From NCBI GenBank assembly GCA_015661095.1, contig JACVQI010000134.1:1-5653 (forward strand): a DNA stretch of 5,653 bases, written 5' to 3'. The stretch's first letter is position 1, and each line of letters begins with the position of its first letter. The position numbers were made by a program, and so were the translations under genes. This document shows, in pieces, positions 4,597 to 5,653 of this stretch. Source of the DNA: Gammaproteobacteria bacterium. GTDB lineage: Bacteria > Pseudomonadota > Gammaproteobacteria > Eutrophobiales > Eutrophobiaceae. The notes under the pieces are model-generated. The model was not told the DNA's origin, made no database searches, and worked only from the letters and a program-made list of their open reading frames with translations.

Positions 4597-5653
4597 ATGT
4601 TCCAGGTAACCCAGGTTGGCTCCTGGCCCCGTTCCAGAGAACTCCTGCGAGCCCTGCGCGCTTATCAGAAAAACGAGATTACTGAAGAAGACTTCAATCG
4701 GATAGCAGATGGTGAAGTCAGACAATGTCTGGACTACCAGTTACGCGCCGGCGTGGACATCGTCGTCGATGGCGAACTGCGCCGGGACAACTTCTACTCC
4801 TTTGTTACGGAAAAACTCGACGGCACCCGCTTGATGTCGCTGGCGGAAATGCTCGACGTCGTAGAAGACAAGTCCGGGTTCGAGGAGATGTTGCAGACCC
4901 TGGATGTGCCGGCCTCGGCCATTCGGAACCCGACCTGCGTGGACAAACTTTCGCAGCGACAACCATTTGCCCTGAACGATTATCTCTTTCTCAAAGAGCA
5001 CACGGACAAACCGGTAAAAATAACGCTGCCCGGTCCGTATCTGCTGACCCGCTCAATGTGGGTGGGCGCCTTCACCGGGAATGCCTATGCCGACAAGGTG
5101 GAGATGGGAGAAGAAATCGCCGGATTGTTGCGTGATGAAGTTATCGCCCTGCGTGATGCGGGCTGCGCCTTCGTGCAGTTCGATGAACCAGTCCTGACGG
5201 AGGTGGTGTTTTCCGGTGAAAATAACCGGCGTACCTTCATGTGAGCTACACTGGCCACCCGCCGTGACGCGGGTTCGGAATTAAAATATGCCGCAGAGCT
5301 TATCAACGCCGTAGTACATGACATTGAAGGGATCAGGATCGGGATCCATGTGTGCCGGGGTAACTGGAGCCGCAAGGAGGAAGTGCTGCTGTCCGGCGAT
5401 TACGAACCATTAATCCCGGCTTTTCTGGATATGCAGGTCGATCAGTTCGTGCTGGAATATGCCACACCTCGCGCCGGAGAAATCGCAATCATTGGCAAAG
5501 CCCTGGCCCACAAGGAAATCGGTCTAGGGGTGTGCAACCCACGAACATCGGCGGTTGAAGCCCCTGAAGATATCGTCGGGCGCGTCCGGGAGGCCTTGCG
5601 CTATTTCAGACCGGACGCCATTTACCTGAATCCTGACTGTGGCTTTGCTCCCG
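4597..5653 (+). CDS. MetE-core-like zinc methyltransferase with in-frame TGA (candidate selenoprotein, 3' truncated)
   Basis: The frame gives 352 codons to the window edge if TGA 5242-5244 is read through. It corresponds to the C-terminal catalytic barrel of cobalamin-independent methionine synthase (COG0620), without the N-terminal half. Motifs in order: VTQVGSWPRS (about 4-13), VDGELRRDNFYSF, KITLPGPYLLTRSMWVG and FVQFDEPVL with Asp196. The TGA is residue 216 (RTFM-U-ATLATRRD). Then come the zinc ligands matching E. coli His641, Cys643, Glu665 and Cys726: His251-Val-Cys253, Glu287 (FVLEY) and Cys348 (LNPDCGF). MetE-type enzymes move a methyl group to a zinc-bound thiolate such as homocysteine; the true substrate here may differ. 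ATG 4597 starts right at the first conserved strand, 11 bp after the fusion gene, pointing to an operon. An upstream in-frame ATG at 4501 would overlap the fusion gene and adds nothing conserved. Alternatives to Sec are a nonsense mutation or a sequencing error. Confidence 0.85.
5242..5244 (+). other. In-frame TGA, candidate selenocysteine codon (Sec216) of the MetE-like protein
   Basis: This is the only stop in the frame between 4597 and the window end. Downstream, 136 codons remain open and carry the conserved zinc site, so the gene is not decayed. From memory, relatives have Cys here ('FMC' followed by A/G-x-L), and Cys-to-TGA at a conserved Cys is the hallmark of Sec. A hairpin fitting the SECIS rules begins 12 bases after the TGA. 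Confidence 0.72.
5257..5274 (+). promoter_or_regulatory. Candidate bacterial SECIS hairpin in the MetE-like gene
   Basis: ACCCGC (5257-5262) pairs perfectly with GCGGGT (5269-5274) around the loop CGTGAC. Counting the U of UGA as 1, the loop G and U fall at 23 and 24, the same positions as the SelB-contacted G23-U24 of E. coli fdhF. Lower pairing may extend through CC 5255-5256 with GG 5277-5278 across a bulge. No bulged U at position 17 is present. Confidence 0.65.

Noticed and set aside
5242..5244. Reading the MetE-like gene as an ordinary pseudogene or as ending at this TGA
   Set aside because: The frame downstream stays open for 136 codons with conserved zinc ligands and no frameshift, and a SECIS-like hairpin follows. 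A very recent nonsense mutation or sequencing error is still possible and stays as the alternative.
1836..5244. Global reassignment of TGA as a sense codon
   Set aside because: The barrel gene (1838-1836) and the TusA-OsmC fusion (4583-4585) end in TGA at the expected family length, with the next gene starting right after.

Overview
The window looks like the chromosome of a gammaproteobacterium-like Gram-negative bacterium. This rests on a LysR regulator, an outer-membrane beta-barrel with a signal peptide, a TlpA-type periplasmic thioredoxin and small sulfur-carrier proteins (TusA, DsrE, OsmC types). Base composition is moderate and even. The species cannot be told from the sequence.

Layout. 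Bases 2-115 (+) are the last codons of a malic-enzyme-like gene. It converges on a LysR-family regulator (143-1060, -), whose promoter region carries a perfect 15-bp palindrome. Next on the minus strand is a two-gene unit: an outer-membrane barrel protein (1836-2930) followed by a TlpA-like thioredoxin (1228-1803). A 265-bp divergent intergenic region (2931-3195) follows. The plus strand then carries a compact run of four genes: TusA-like (3196-3420), DsrE-like (3448-3813), a TusA-OsmC fusion (3836-4585) and a MetE-core-like zinc methyltransferase (4597 to the window end, where it is cut).

Main discovery. Two genes are interrupted by exactly one in-frame TGA each, with intact coding sequence on both sides. 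In the MetE-like gene TGA 5242-5244 falls at residue 216, where I recall relatives having Cys. The frame then runs open for 136 codons to the window end and contains all four expected zinc ligands (His251, Cys253, Glu287, Cys348). In the barrel gene TGA 2846-2844 (-) falls at residue 29, between a clear signal peptide and the mature barrel. Each TGA is followed by a perfect hairpin (6 bp and 7 bp) at bacterial SECIS distance, and both apical loops begin CGUG. In the MetE-like gene the loop GU falls at positions 23-24 counted from the U of UGA, as in Escherichia coli fdhF. The simplest reading is that both are selenoproteins. Ordinary genes here (barrel, TusA-OsmC fusion) still end in TGA, so the codon is not globally reassigned.

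How the genes may work together (inference). TusA, DsrE and OsmC proteins carry or reduce reactive sulfur or selenium on cysteines, and MetE-type enzymes transfer methyl groups to or from a zinc-bound thiolate. A cytosolic relay handling sulfane sulfur, selenium or methylated thiols/selenols is plausible. The outer-membrane protein and periplasmic thioredoxin could form the envelope arm, with the LysR protein as controller. The substrate is unknown.
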